64,000 nt of DNA from Polaribacter sp. Its GTDB lineage: Bacteria; Bacteroidota; Bacteroidia; Flavobacteriales; Flavobacteriaceae. The stretch lies in contig NZ_JAHEHX010000018.1 of assembly GCF_024639685.1 (NCBI RefSeq), positions 119,786 to 183,785 on the forward strand, given 5' to 3'. A program made the translations under genes and the position numbers. The notes under the pieces are model-generated. The model saw only the letters and a program-made list of their open reading frames with translations. It was not told where the DNA came from and ran no database searches. Below, piece by piece: positions 45,605-55,410 of the stretch (position 1 is the stretch's first letter; each line of letters begins with the position of its first letter).

Positions 45605-46669
45605 CTAAAATTTATAAACCACAGCATTAATATTCATGCCTGCTCCTACAGAGGCTAAGATTACAACATCTCCTTTTTGCACTTCTTGATCGGCTATTTC
45701 TCCCTTTAACACCAAATCTAATAGAGTGGGTACTGTAGCTACAGAGCTGTTTCCTAATTTGTGGATACTCATTGGCATTATACCCTCAGGAACTGGTTTT
45801 TTAAACAGGCGATAGAATCGTTTAATAATGGCTTCGTCCATTTTTTCATTCGCTTGATGGATAAAAATCTTTTGCACAGCATCTATGTCCAATCCACTAT
45901 TATCTAAAGCGGTTTTCATGGCTTTGGGCACATGTGTTATGGCAAATTCGTAAATTTTACGCCCAAACATTTTTATATACCGTATGTCTTTATTGGCTTG
46001 TTGATCATAAGAACGTCCAAAAAATAAGTAATGTGCTTCTTCTTTGGCAAAGGTTTGTGAAGCATGACTTAGAATTCCTGCATCTTGTTCTTCTGTATAT
46101 TCTACAATGCAAGCCCCTGCTCCATCACTATAAATCATGGAGTCTCTATCGTGTTTGTCTACCACTCTAGAAAGTGTTTCTGCACCAATTACCAGGCATT
46201 TTTTTGCGATTCCTGCCTTTATAAATGCTTGGGCTTGTATAACACCTTCTACCCAACCAGGACAACCAAACAGTATATCATAGGCCACACAATTAGGATT
46301 TTCTATGCCTAATTTGGCCTTAACTCTTGTTGCCAAACTTGGCAGCATATCTCCTTGTATTGCACCATCTTTTACATCGCCAAAATTATGCGCAAAAATA
46401 ATATAATCGAGTGCTTCAGGATTAACGGCAGCATCACTAATGGCTTTTTCTGCCGCAAAAAATGCTAAATCAGACGTATTGTAGGTCTTTTTGGCATACC
46501 TGCGTTCTTCAATTCCGGTAATTGCTTTAAACTTTTCAATAATAATAGGGTTGGCATCCTCAAATTCAGAACCGTCATTGTTTAAAAAATCAACCCCTAA
46601 AAAATCGTTATTTTCTTTTCGCAATGAGGGAATAAATGTACCTGTACCTGTTATTTTTGATGAAATCAT
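45605..46669 (-). CDS. 3-oxoacyl-ACP synthase III (KAS III/FabH-like)
   Basis: A 354-aa thiolase-fold condensing enzyme. The catalytic triad is Cys in LFGCPGWVEG (near residue 117), His in FIHQANEKMDE (near 265) and Asn in LGNSSVATVP (near 305). It is longer than E. coli FabH, and its N-terminal ENNDFL insertion is typical of Bacteroidetes paralogues, so the acyl primer may differ. The start is moved to ATG 46669 (MISSKITGTG), since the longer frame begins with TTG. It is monocistronic. Confidence 0.88.
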   Translation of the reverse strand: MISSKITGTGTFIPSLRKENNDFLGVDFLNNDGSEFEDANPIIIEKFKAITGIEERRYAKKTYNTSDLAFFAAEKAISDAAVNPEALDYIIFAHNFGDVKDGAIQGDMLPSLATRVKAKLGIENPNCVAYDILFGCPGWVEGVIQAQAFIKAGIAKKCLVIGAETLSRVVDKHDRDSMIYSDGAGACIVEYTEEQDAGILSHASQTFAKEEAHYLFFGRSYDQQANKDIRYIKMFGRKIYEFAITHVPKAMKTALDNSGLDIDAVQKIFIHQANEKMDEAIIKRFYRLFKKPVPEGIMPMSIHKLGNSSVATVPTLLDLVLKGEIADQEVQKGDVVILASVGAGMNINAVVYKF

Positions 46670-46932
46670 TCGTTTTTTATTTTCAACCTCCAATGTAATA
46701 AAATTATACGTTAAATTATAAAAACAAGGGAGAACTATGGAAAAGTCAATGGCTAAATGTCTACACTTTATATCTTAATTACAACAACTGCAAAATTAAA
46801 GAGAACGAAGCAAAACCCTATTTTCTCTTTATTATAATATAAATAAAGGAGATTTAGAACAACTTTTAAATAAGGGCATTAGATGAATATAAGCAGCTTG
46901 CACATTACAATACCCAACACCAAAAATATTTT

Positions 46933-47415
46933 TTATAAAAATGATTGATCAAAAGAAAAAGGCAATAATGACACTAGAGAATCAGTAATAATAACTTCGC
47001 CTACTTCTCCCATAAGCAACATTTTAAAAGGTGCCGCCTGTTTTATTTCGTATTCTAACAAAGATTGCCTACAGGCTCCACAGGGCCCTACTGGCTTTGT
47101 AACGGGATTGTTCACAGAACTGGCGGTAACTGCTAATTTTACTACGTTCATGTTTGGATATTCAGAGCCGGCTTTCCAAATAGCCACACGTTCTGCACAC
47201 ATTCCAGAGGGGTATGCTGCATTTTCTTGATTATTTCCTAAAACAATTGCTCCATTGTCTAACAACAAGGCTGCGCCCACATGAAAATTAGAGTAAGGGG
47301 CATAGGATTTTCCTCTGGCCTCAATGGCTTTTTTCATTAAAAAAGCATCTTCTTTTTCTAAGGCATCAATACTTTCATAAAGCATTGCTGTTGTTTTTAT
47401 TTCAATTTTTTTCAT
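46933..47415 (-). CDS. cdd: Cytidine deaminase
   Basis: A 160-aa homotetrameric-type deaminase converting cytidine or deoxycytidine to uridine. The zinc site is CAER (in SGMCAERVAIW, near residue 73), with the proton-shuttling Glu, and PCGACRQ, near residue 111-117. The N-terminal PYSNFHVGAALL and NAAYPSG are standard. It lies 70 bp after porV in the same direction; this cdd-porV-porU order recurs in gliding flavobacteria. Confidence 0.93.
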   Translation of the reverse strand: MKKIEIKTTAMLYESIDALEKEDAFLMKKAIEARGKSYAPYSNFHVGAALLLDNGAIVLGNNQENAAYPSGMCAERVAIWKAGSEYPNMNVVKLAVTASSVNNPVTKPVGPCGACRQSLLEYEIKQAAPFKMLLMGEVGEVIITDSLVSLLPFSFDQSFL

Positions 47416-47485
47416 CCTGTAAAGGTCAAAAAAGCAGCCTTAAATAAGACCGCTTTGTGATATGTTTTGCGAGGTAAAGCAACAA

Positions 47486-48613
47486 TTAATAGTTGTCAAA
47501 AATCTCTCCTAAATCGAAAGACAAACTAAAACGTAGCGAGTTTTCTAGTGGGTTGTTTACATCAGACGCATTTATCAAGTAAGACAAATCTACATTTAAA
47601 GCATTGGTTTTAAATCCAGCACCTAAGGTAAAATATTGTCTATTTCCTTTATCTTTACTTTCATGAAAATACCCTGTTCGTAGGGCAAAGGCATTGTTAT
47701 ATAAATACTCAGCTCCTAAAGCATAGGTAACCTCACTTAATTCTTCACTAAAACCACCTGGTGCATCTCCAAAAGAACCAAAAATACCTTGTATCCATCC
47801 TTTGTCTTCGTCAGTACCATCAGGTTGTGGTGTAGGCACTAGTAATTTTGTAAACTCAACGTTGGTAGAAATAATGTTATAATCATCTAAAATAAAATCG
47901 AAACCACCCCCTAACTTTAAGTTAGTTGGAATAAAATCTTCTTCACTAGGGGTATAAGAAACTTTAGGTCCAATGTTGGCAATATTAAACCCTAATCGAT
48001 ACCTTCCATTAAAATTTCCATAGTTTTCTTCAAACGACTGGTAATATCCAGAAACATCTACTGCAAAAGAATTTACAGGCTGTAACGTATTGGCTGCAGT
48101 TCCGTTAAACGCAAGGTTAGAGCGGATGTATTTTAGACCAACTCCCATAGAAAAAGTTTCGCTTAATTTTAAGGCATAGGCCCCAGAAAACACAAATTCA
48201 TTCGGATTTATTGTTCCGTTTGGATTTCCTTGATTGTCGGTTAAATCTATCTGTCCTAGATTAAAATACCTAAACTCTGCTCCCCAAGCTGCATTTTCAC
48301 TGAATCTATTGATGTAAGAACCGGCTCCAATAAAAATATCATCGGTTAAGTTACGTAACCAAGGTGAGTAAGTAAGCCCTGCTTTTATTTGTCGGTCTCC
48401 AAAAACAGTTTTTGCAGGGTTATGAAATAAAGACCATGCATCTGCAGATGTAGCAACTCCCATATCTCCCATACCTCCCGCTCTTGCATCAGGTACAATT
48501 AATAAAAAGGGTGTGGCAGTTGTAATACCTCCTGTTTGTTGTGTGTTGGTTTGTGCACTAAATTTCATGCTTACGAAAGCACAAAGTGCAATACAAATAC
48601 CTATTTTTTTCAT
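47486..48613 (-). CDS. porV: Type IX secretion outer membrane protein PorV
   Basis: A 375-aa outer membrane beta-barrel of the FadL-like PorV (LptO) family. The signal peptide is about residues 1-20 (ending MKFSAQT). It has the early PorV block PFLLIVPDARAGGMGDMGVA (35-54) and a C-terminal aromatic strand LRFSLSFDLGEIFDNY. PorV carries secreted substrates from the translocon to the PorU attachment complex. It is 39 bp downstream of porU and probably co-transcribed with it. Confidence 0.93.
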   Translation of the reverse strand: MKKIGICIALCAFVSMKFSAQTNTQQTGGITTATPFLLIVPDARAGGMGDMGVATSADAWSLFHNPAKTVFGDRQIKAGLTYSPWLRNLTDDIFIGAGSYINRFSENAAWGAEFRYFNLGQIDLTDNQGNPNGTINPNEFVFSGAYALKLSETFSMGVGLKYIRSNLAFNGTAANTLQPVNSFAVDVSGYYQSFEENYGNFNGRYRLGFNIANIGPKVSYTPSEEDFIPTNLKLGGGFDFILDDYNIISTNVEFTKLLVPTPQPDGTDEDKGWIQGIFGSFGDAPGGFSEELSEVTYALGAEYLYNNAFALRTGYFHESKDKGNRQYFTLGAGFKTNALNVDLSYLINASDVNNPLENSLRFSLSFDLGEIFDNY

Positions 48614-48652
48614 GGTTTATTATTGATGTTGATTTTACAAATATCTAACTTT

Positions 48653-51600
48653 TTATTGTAGGATAACTAATTTTTGATACTTCTCTGATACTAAATTACT
48701 TGTCGTATCATTTACGGTTAACTTATAAACATACACACCTTTTCCTATTTTATTCCCAAAATCGTCCAACCCATTCCAAGTAATATTTCTAGACAGCGTT
48801 CCTGTGGTTTGCACGTTTCTATTGATGGTTTTTACCAATTTACCAGACACCGTAAAAATTTGAACTTGCACTTCTAAGGGCGCATTCGGTTTGTTATGAT
48901 TGAACCAAAATTCAGTATAATTTACAAATGGATTTGGGTAATTCAACACATTTTCTATGTTTAACTCCCCATCACTGACTACCACAAAACTTAACGTTTG
49001 TTCAGAAGAGTTATTGTAGGTGTCCCATGCTTTTATTTTTAAGGTATGCGGTCCTGTTGTTAAATCTCTGAATTTATAGGTTACTTTACCTGTCGTAAAA
49101 TCGTTAAGTTCCGTTTGATAAAAATCATTTAGAAGAATAGGATTGGTGGTATCTCCATCTAAAACTCCTACAATATCATGATCTACTGCTGTTATCGAAG
49201 TATTTATTCCGTTTGCATCAGACAATACTGCAATTAAATTCGGAGATGCATTGGTATTGCCCCCATCTATAAATGATTCGTCGTTCATAAATAAACCAAT
49301 CTCTGGCCCAAGGTTATCTTCGGGAGCGTTTTCATTAATTCCGCCAACAATCACATCAAAATTAGCTCCTGATTTTTCGATATCTCCGTTCTCTGCATAA
49401 AAACTCAGCTTACTTTTTCCGTAGGCTATTTTAATGTCTTTTGGCACTACAAAATTAAAGGTAAATGCTCCATTTTCTACCGTTGCTTTTCCTCGAAATA
49501 ACTTGCTATCTTGCGTATCAAACTGCATGGTAACGCCAAACCCATCATTATCTAAGGTTGTTTTGTCTATTATTTTATCAAAAACAGTGGTCGATAATGT
49601 GCCATTGTAATCAGTTAACAATGTATTTGCAGGATCGGTTACCACGCCCTCAAACTTTACCTTAGACAAGGCTTTTAAGGTATCTAAAGCTTGTGTAATA
49701 GGTATATCGTTCATTTTAGTTATGCGCACATTGGGCTTGGGTATTGCCAGTTTCATGGCAGGATCTCCAAACGCATAAATAAAGAATTTTTGAGTGCTCG
49801 AAAACTCATTTTTAGCTACCATTAACGCTTCTGCAATGGAGTAATCTTCGTTGTTAAAAGAGAGTAAAACTCGAATTAACTGCTCGTTAAAACGCTGCCC
49901 TGTAGAAATAAACACCTCTCTCGTGGTTGTAATCATACTTGCTGCACCTCCATTTTGCTTTTTAAACGTAATTTCTCCTGCTGTAATTCGATTCGGGTTG
50001 TCAAAACGAGAAAAATCGCAGGTAACTGTGATTAGCAACGGCAGGGTTGTAGGGTTGGTAAACGATTGTATCTGAGGTACGTCTAAAATACGTTCAGTAG
50101 CAAAACCATCTTCTCCTCCATGGCCAAAATAATCAAAAAGTAACGTCCCTTTTTCAATGGCATTGGTAATGGCTTTGTTTACCTCTGGATAGCGTTCGCC
50201 TCCTGAAGAATTTTCTTGCACAAAGGCATCTACATAAATTTTATTTACGTTAAAAATAGGGGTGTTTTCTTTAATTTCATCTGCAATAGACTCAACACCT
50301 TCTTGAATTACTTGCTCTCCTGTTACATCAATATCATCAGCTAATAAAGTTATCGTATTACGCCAATCACCTATCGCTTCTTTATTGTAGTACGATAAAA
50401 TTTTATCGACCACAATTTTTGCTTCTGAAGCTGTAGCCACAGGAATTCGGCTAGAAACTACATCTATGGTGTGTGTGGTTGCCATGGTCCCTTCTTGCGG
50501 CTCTAACATCACAAAAAAATCGTCGGTCACATAAGAACTCGCTAAATTAAAACTAAGTTTCGATAATTTTACAGGTACAATATTCGTATTGTTTGACAAT
50601 CGGTCTTTGTAATCATAAGAGGCATCTCCAAAAAAACAAACAAATTTTAATTTGGTTTCTGCAGTACTATTGGTTTCGTAAAGGTGCTTTATAAAATCTC
50701 TTATACCAGTAATGTCTTTTGCACCCGAGGCAAACTCATTGTAAATTTCGGGTAAGAGTACTATTTTAGTCGTCAAATTACTGTTTTCTTGATGGTAATC
50801 GGCCAAACGTTGAGCTTCTGGCGCCAAATCAGACGTGGTAATAATCAAGTAATTAATATCTTGCAATGCATGTAAATTCTGATTGGCCACCTTTGAATTA
50901 TCGACAAGTGTAGGTAGGTAAAAGTCAGATGCACCCAATACTACATATTCTCCAAAAACGCCAGGTGCTGCAGTAAACACAAAGTCGTTTCCTGTTGCCT
51001 CATTGCTAATTTGCTTTGGAGCTATCGGATTGGAAACATCCCACACGCCAAAAGCATTGGCTCCATTCTGTATTTCGTAGATTACTGGAGCTACAGCATT
51101 GACTTGAGCAAAACTTCGAAAAGAAAATTGATCCGCTGTAAAAGACAAGTTTTTTTTACCAAGAATGGCAATATAATCTAAAAAAGCATTTGCAGACGGA
51201 TTCCCATTATTGTCATAGGTAATATTTACAGTAATGTTGTCATCACTGTTTTGTAGGGTTGCACTGCGTTCTAAAGCAAAGGCTTTGGTTAAGGAAGACG
51301 GATTTGTAGCAGGGTAATTAATGGTAAAAGCACTTTGTCCATTCACAGAGACCTCCATTGCCGAAGAAACCACAGAATTAGAAACACCTCTTACCCTAAC
51401 TGTTAGTGATTCGTTTGCAACTGCATTCGGAAAAGGAATGGAAAAAACTTGGGTGTTTTCAATATTAAAATCCGCATTAAAAAACCATTGTGTACCTACA
51501 GCCAATAAATTTTTCTCGTCTTTTTCATGCACCACAAAATCATCGAATGTAGTTATGGTGGTGTTAGTAGGTTCAGTAATTGGGGTGTTTAACAGTATTC

Positions 51601-52051
51601 TTTTACCATCTGCATCGTTTATGGTAATAAAATAATAAGCTACATCTGTGTAAATATTGTGTCGATGTTGTGCTGTTTTGTTAGGCACATCTTCTTGCCA
51701 GTCATGTGGTCCCTTGGCATAAAATAAAATGTAATCGTCTGCATTAAAAACACCATCTGCTTCACCAGAAATATAAATGGCATTTTCCTGCAAATCATCG
51801 TACCTAAGATCGCTATTTTGTTCAGGTAAAAGCTGCCCACCATTTCCGTAAATGTGTATTTTTTTTGGATTTATTCCATTTGTACCAATCCCCATTTGTT
51901 GTAAAAAGGAACGGTCTATTTTAAAAACACCAGTCGTATCTACAGAAAACCGATACCAATCTCCTTCAGCAAGAACAGAATTAGAAACCTGAGCATGAAT
52001 GTTTTGCAATAAAAAAAAGCAAAGTAAAAAAAGCAGTTTATTGTATCTCAT
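48653..52051 (-). CDS. porU: Type IX secretion sortase PorU
   Basis: A 1132-aa gingipain-like (C25) peptidase that removes the C-terminal signal from T9SS substrates and attaches them to the surface. A signal peptide occupies residues 1-20. The catalytic His is in DYFGHGGEDGF and the Cys in TVTCDFSRFDNP, about 40 residues later, as expected for C25. A C-terminal domain with a Por-type sorting fold (NYPNPF, near residue 1030, to KYQKLVILQ) is present. It has its own -7 box at 52101-52108 and is divergent from gldJ. Confidence 0.93.
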   Translation of the reverse strand: MRYNKLLFLLCFFLLQNIHAQVSNSVLAEGDWYRFSVDTTGVFKIDRSFLQQMGIGTNGINPKKIHIYGNGGQLLPEQNSDLRYDDLQENAIYISGEADGVFNADDYILFYAKGPHDWQEDVPNKTAQHRHNIYTDVAYYFITINDADGKRILLNTPITEPTNTTITTFDDFVVHEKDEKNLLAVGTQWFFNADFNIENTQVFSIPFPNAVANESLTVRVRGVSNSVVSSAMEVSVNGQSAFTINYPATNPSSLTKAFALERSATLQNSDDNITVNITYDNNGNPSANAFLDYIAILGKKNLSFTADQFSFRSFAQVNAVAPVIYEIQNGANAFGVWDVSNPIAPKQISNEATGNDFVFTAAPGVFGEYVVLGASDFYLPTLVDNSKVANQNLHALQDINYLIITTSDLAPEAQRLADYHQENSNLTTKIVLLPEIYNEFASGAKDITGIRDFIKHLYETNSTAETKLKFVCFFGDASYDYKDRLSNNTNIVPVKLSKLSFNLASSYVTDDFFVMLEPQEGTMATTHTIDVVSSRIPVATASEAKIVVDKILSYYNKEAIGDWRNTITLLADDIDVTGEQVIQEGVESIADEIKENTPIFNVNKIYVDAFVQENSSGGERYPEVNKAITNAIEKGTLLFDYFGHGGEDGFATERILDVPQIQSFTNPTTLPLLITVTCDFSRFDNPNRITAGEITFKKQNGGAASMITTTREVFISTGQRFNEQLIRVLLSFNNEDYSIAEALMVAKNEFSSTQKFFIYAFGDPAMKLAIPKPNVRITKMNDIPITQALDTLKALSKVKFEGVVTDPANTLLTDYNGTLSTTVFDKIIDKTTLDNDGFGVTMQFDTQDSKLFRGKATVENGAFTFNFVVPKDIKIAYGKSKLSFYAENGDIEKSGANFDVIVGGINENAPEDNLGPEIGLFMNDESFIDGGNTNASPNLIAVLSDANGINTSITAVDHDIVGVLDGDTTNPILLNDFYQTELNDFTTGKVTYKFRDLTTGPHTLKIKAWDTYNNSSEQTLSFVVVSDGELNIENVLNYPNPFVNYTEFWFNHNKPNAPLEVQVQIFTVSGKLVKTINRNVQTTGTLSRNITWNGLDDFGNKIGKGVYVYKLTVNDTTSNLVSEKYQKLVILQ

Positions 52052-52100
52052 TTATTTGTTTAAAAATAACGAAATCTTAGGCTCATTATTTTAAGTGTAA

Positions 52101-52108
52101 CAAAGATA
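52101..52108 (-). promoter_or_regulatory. -7 box of the porU operon
   Basis: The - strand reads TATCTTTG, a perfect TAnnTTTG, with a leader of about 45 nt to the porU ATG. Confidence 0.6.
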
Positions 52109-52173
52109 ATTTATACTAAAGTAAAAATGCAATCGTTTGTAAAACATATACATACAAAACATGCGTTAAAAAA

Positions 52174-52181
52174 GTATATTT
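52174..52181 (+). promoter_or_regulatory. -7 box of gldJ
   Basis: TATATTTG, a perfect TAnnTTTG, with a leader of about 68 nt. A second AAAGTATATTT block occurs 26 bp later without the final G. This and the porU promoter share a 202-bp divergent region. Confidence 0.55.
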
Positions 52182-52253
52182 GCTTTTATAAAAGTATATT
52201 TTTATTGTAATTTGCACCTTTATAAGAAACCACTATCAATTTTTAATTAGATA

Positions 52254-53936
52254 ATGAAAAACATATTTAAAATAACATTCTTCGTTTTGGCCAGTTTGCT
52301 ATTTGTAAACTGTAAAAGTTCTTCATCAAACAAGTCAAGACTTACAGGGTTGTCATTTAACGATCCTAAAAATGGAAATTATATTAGAGCTAATTCATTG
52401 GCAGGCCAAGAAACTCCTTTAGGAATGGTTCTTGTAGAAGGGGGTTCATTTATAATGGGACAAGTACAAGATGATGTAATGTTCGATTGGAATACAACAC
52501 CGAATAAAATTCATGTTCGTTCTTTTTATATGGATGAGGCAGAGGTAACCAACTCTGAATATTTTTTATATGTTCAATATATGAAAGATGTTTTTCCGCC
52601 TTCTGAAGAAAAATACAAAAATATTTACAGCTCAGTATTACCAGACACTTTAGTTTGGCGTAAAAGTTTAGGAAATACAGATATTCTTTCGGAAAACTAC
52701 TTGCGTCATCCTGCATATGCAGACTACCCTGTAGTTGGTGTTAGTTGGTTGCAAGCTAATGAGTACTGTAAATGGAGAACCAATATCGTTAATTTAAAAA
52801 CCTTGATAGACAAGGGGAACCTGAAAAACATTTTTGATCTAGATACCGTTAGTAACTTTTTTGATACAGATGTTTTTTTAGCAAACGACAGCAAATTATT
52901 TGATGGAGATACTACTGTGTATAAAAGAGGAGTTGGAAGAACTATCCGTAAACGTGGACAGGCAAGACCAAGCAGAGACGCTTTTCAAGGAAGAAAAATT
53001 TCGAAAGCAGATGGTATTTTAACACAACGTTTTCGTTTACCAACTGAAGCTGAATGGGAGTTTGCTGCAAAAGCGAATGTAGAAAACAGAGAGTACAATA
53101 ACATTAGAGGCCGTAAAAAATACGCTTGGAACGGAAAATATACCCGTGATAAGAGCAAAAGAAACAAAGGAGACCAGTTGGCCAATTTTAAACAAGGTAA
53201 GGGTGATTATAGTGGCCCTTCTGGATGGAGTTCTGATGGATCTGATATTCCTAACCAAATAAAATCATACCCTCCAAACGGTTTCGGATTGTACGACATG
53301 TCTGGTAACGTGGCAGAGTGGGTTGCAGATGTGTACAGACCAATTATAGACAACGAAGCAAACGATTTCAACTATTTTAGAGGAAATTTATTCACCAAAA
53401 AACAAATTGATGAAGAAGGGAATTTAGTTTTTGCGGGTGAACAAGAGGGTGCTCAAATAGCACATGACACCTTACCAAACGGAAAAATTGTTCCTAAATA
53501 CTTACCAGGAACTATTAAATACATCCCAATTACAAAGAATGATGCTGCCATGCGAAGAAATTTCTCAAAAGCAGACAACGCTAATATTGGTGATGGTGAT
53601 GCCAATTCTACTCGTTTTTACAAATATGATGAAGATGTTATTGCTTCCAAAGCAAGCATGTACAACTCGCCTAAAGCATCTACCAGAGTTATAGATACTA
53701 AAACAGGAAAAATTCTTTTGGTAAACGATGCTAAAAAAAGGTCTACTTTAATTAATGATAAATCTCGAGTATATAAAGGAGGGTCTTGGTCAGACAGAGA
53801 GTATTGGCTAGATCCTGCACAAAGAAGATATTTCCCGGAGTATATGGCAAGCAACTATATCGGATTTAGATGTGTGGTAGACAAACTAGGGTCACTTTCA
53901 TCAGGAAAAAGAAACACTAGAAATCCTAGTAGGTAA
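52254..53936 (+). CDS. gldJ: Gliding motility lipoprotein GldJ
   Basis: A 560-aa outer membrane lipoprotein of the gliding/T9SS apparatus with a formylglycine-generating-enzyme-like (SUMF1) fold. The lipobox LLFVNC places the lipidated Cys at residue 20. Fold motifs are GMVLVEGGSFIMGQ (57-70), YMDEAEVTNSEYFLYV, RLPTEAEWEFAAKANVENRE, FGLYDMSGNVAEWVADVY and GGSWSDREYWLDPAQRRY, ending with YIGFRCVVDK. GldJ stabilises other Gld proteins, including GldK. It is divergent from porU, as in other Flavobacteria. Confidence 0.93.
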   Translation: MKNIFKITFFVLASLLFVNCKSSSSNKSRLTGLSFNDPKNGNYIRANSLAGQETPLGMVLVEGGSFIMGQVQDDVMFDWNTTPNKIHVRSFYMDEAEVTNSEYFLYVQYMKDVFPPSEEKYKNIYSSVLPDTLVWRKSLGNTDILSENYLRHPAYADYPVVGVSWLQANEYCKWRTNIVNLKTLIDKGNLKNIFDLDTVSNFFDTDVFLANDSKLFDGDTTVYKRGVGRTIRKRGQARPSRDAFQGRKISKADGILTQRFRLPTEAEWEFAAKANVENREYNNIRGRKKYAWNGKYTRDKSKRNKGDQLANFKQGKGDYSGPSGWSSDGSDIPNQIKSYPPNGFGLYDMSGNVAEWVADVYRPIIDNEANDFNYFRGNLFTKKQIDEEGNLVFAGEQEGAQIAHDTLPNGKIVPKYLPGTIKYIPITKNDAAMRRNFSKADNANIGDGDANSTRFYKYDEDVIASKASMYNSPKASTRVIDTKTGKILLVNDAKKRSTLINDKSRVYKGGSWSDREYWLDPAQRRYFPEYMASNYIGFRCVVDKLGSLSSGKRNTRNPSR

Positions 53937-53958
53937 AACTAACAATATCATAAAGTAC

Positions 53959-53992
53959 AACCTCATTGTTTTTTAATAATGAGGTTTTTTTT
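53959..53992 (+). terminator. Intrinsic terminator of gldJ
   Basis: AACCTCATT (53959-53967) pairs with AATGAGGTT (53978-53986), followed by a T run. It immediately precedes the murF promoter. Confidence 0.8.
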
Positions 53993-53999
53993 ATCTTTA
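53992..53999 (+). promoter_or_regulatory. Probable -7 box of murF
   Basis: TATCTTTA, one mismatch from TAnnTTTG, ends 4 nt before the ATG at 54004. It overlaps the gldJ terminator tail and suggests another leaderless mRNA. Confidence 0.4.
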
Positions 54000-54003
54000 A
54001 AAA

Positions 54004-55257
54004 ATGAATATATCCCAACTTTATCGCTATTATTCCGAACATTTCTTAGCAGATACAGACACTAGAAGTATTCGAAAAAACACAATGTTCTTTGCCTTAA
54101 AAGGCCCCAATTTTAATGGGAATACATTTGCTGAAAAAGCATTGGCTCTTGGTGCAAGCTATGCTGTAGTAGATGAAAAAGAATACCAAACACATCCCAA
54201 TATCTTATTAGTATCCGATGTTTTAACTACCCTCCAAGATTTGGCTAAATACCATAGGCAAAAGCTAAACACAACTATTATTGGATTAACAGGTAGCAAC
54301 GGAAAAACCACTACCAAAGAGTTGATCCATGCTGTGCTTTCAAAAAAATACAACACAGTAGCCACCAAAGGGAATTTAAACAACCATATAGGGGTTCCGC
54401 TTACATTATTAGCCATGCACCCAGATACTGAAATGGGGATTGTAGAAATGGGGGCCAATCATCAAAAAGAGATCGAATTTTTATCAAACATCTGTGTACC
54501 CGATTATGGCTATATTACCAATTTTGGTAAAGCACATCTAGAAGGTTTTGGAGGGTTAGAAGGAGTCATTGCAGGAAAAAGTGAGCTATATACCTTTTTA
54601 GAAACACACAACAGCACAGCATTTATAAACCCAGAAGATCCTTTACAGGTGTCAAAAACCAAGGAGTTTCTTACCATTCCATTTGCAAATGACATTCAAC
54701 TTATAGCTGCAGCACCTTTTGTAGCAGTAGCCTTTAAAAACCAAACTATACAAAGCAATTTAGTCGGCAGCTACAATTACGCAAACATTGCTATTGCCAT
54801 TACTGTCGGAAATTATTTTAAAGTACCCCAAAAAGACATACAATTAGCTATCGAAAATTACGAAGCTACTAACAATCGATCGCAATATATTCAACAGGAA
54901 ACCAATACCATTATTTTAGATGCCTACAATGCCAATCCATCCAGTATGCAAGTGGCCTTAGAAAATTTTAAAACAGTGAATGCTGACCAAAAAGTAGTAA
55001 TTCTAGGAGACATGTTCGAGCTAGGTTCAGAGAGTCGCAAAGAACACCAAAACATTGTTCAGCTTGCGCTAGATATGGAATTCAAACATTGTTATTTTAT
55101 AGGTAAACATTTTTCTGAAACCCAAGAAAATGCACATTTGTTTGAAACGTTTGAGGAGTTTGCAGCATATGTACAAGGGCACCCTATACGTAATAGTACT
55201 GTATTAATAAAAGGCTCTAGAGGCATGCGCCTAGAGCGCGTTATGGAGTTGCTGTAG
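54004..55257 (+). CDS. murF: UDP-N-acetylmuramoyl-tripeptide-D-alanyl-D-alanine ligase
   Basis: A 417-aa ATP-dependent ligase completing the UDP-MurNAc-pentapeptide in the cytoplasm. The N-terminal substrate domain covers residues 1-90; the ATP-binding GLTGSNGKTTTKELIH is near 96-111. The central motif GIVEMGANHQKEI holds the Glu near 147, NNHIGVPLTLLA near 127, and DAYNANPSSMQVALENF near 303-319. The length is slightly below E. coli MurF (452) but complete. Confidence 0.94.
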   Translation: MNISQLYRYYSEHFLADTDTRSIRKNTMFFALKGPNFNGNTFAEKALALGASYAVVDEKEYQTHPNILLVSDVLTTLQDLAKYHRQKLNTTIIGLTGSNGKTTTKELIHAVLSKKYNTVATKGNLNNHIGVPLTLLAMHPDTEMGIVEMGANHQKEIEFLSNICVPDYGYITNFGKAHLEGFGGLEGVIAGKSELYTFLETHNSTAFINPEDPLQVSKTKEFLTIPFANDIQLIAAAPFVAVAFKNQTIQSNLVGSYNYANIAIAITVGNYFKVPQKDIQLAIENYEATNNRSQYIQQETNTIILDAYNANPSSMQVALENFKTVNADQKVVILGDMFELGSESRKEHQNIVQLALDMEFKHCYFIGKHFSETQENAHLFETFEEFAAYVQGHPIRNSTVLIKGSRGMRLERVMELL

Positions 55258-55331
55258 TCACAGTGCGTTGTACTACTGTGGGTTTGTTGTTGTATTAAAA
55301 TAACACTTCTTAATGACAGTGCGTACCTCAG

Positions 55332-55390
55332 TGTCATTTCGACTATAGCGTGAACGGAATGGAAACTTCTCGACTACACTCGAAGTGACA
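55332..55390. repeat. REP-like palindromic element
   Basis: An imperfect dyad: TGTCATTTCGA at the left end and TCGAAGTGACA at the right end, with an inner TCTCGACTACACTCGA segment. This resembles dispersed palindromic elements common in flavobacterial intergenic regions. It lies between the convergent murF and kinase genes and may act as terminator or mRNA stabiliser. Confidence 0.6.
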
Positions 55391-55410
55391 TTTAGTTCCT
55401 AAATGTCACT
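55384..55410. repeat. Palindrome overlapping the 3' end of the kinase gene
   Basis: Perfect 12-bp arms AGTGACATTTAG and CTAAATGTCACT around TTC. The right half codes for the last residues of the kinase (VTFRN and stop), so the repeat apparently supplies the C-terminus and stop codon. Confidence 0.6.

Noticed and set aside
46670..46693. Extra 8 residues at the start of the KAS III-like protein
   Set aside because: The frame opens with TTG; ATG 46669 fits the family's usual N-terminus.
46694..46932. Intergenic region upstream of the KAS III-like gene examined for a small gene or RNA
   Set aside because: No conserved-looking frame, -7 box or hairpin stood out.
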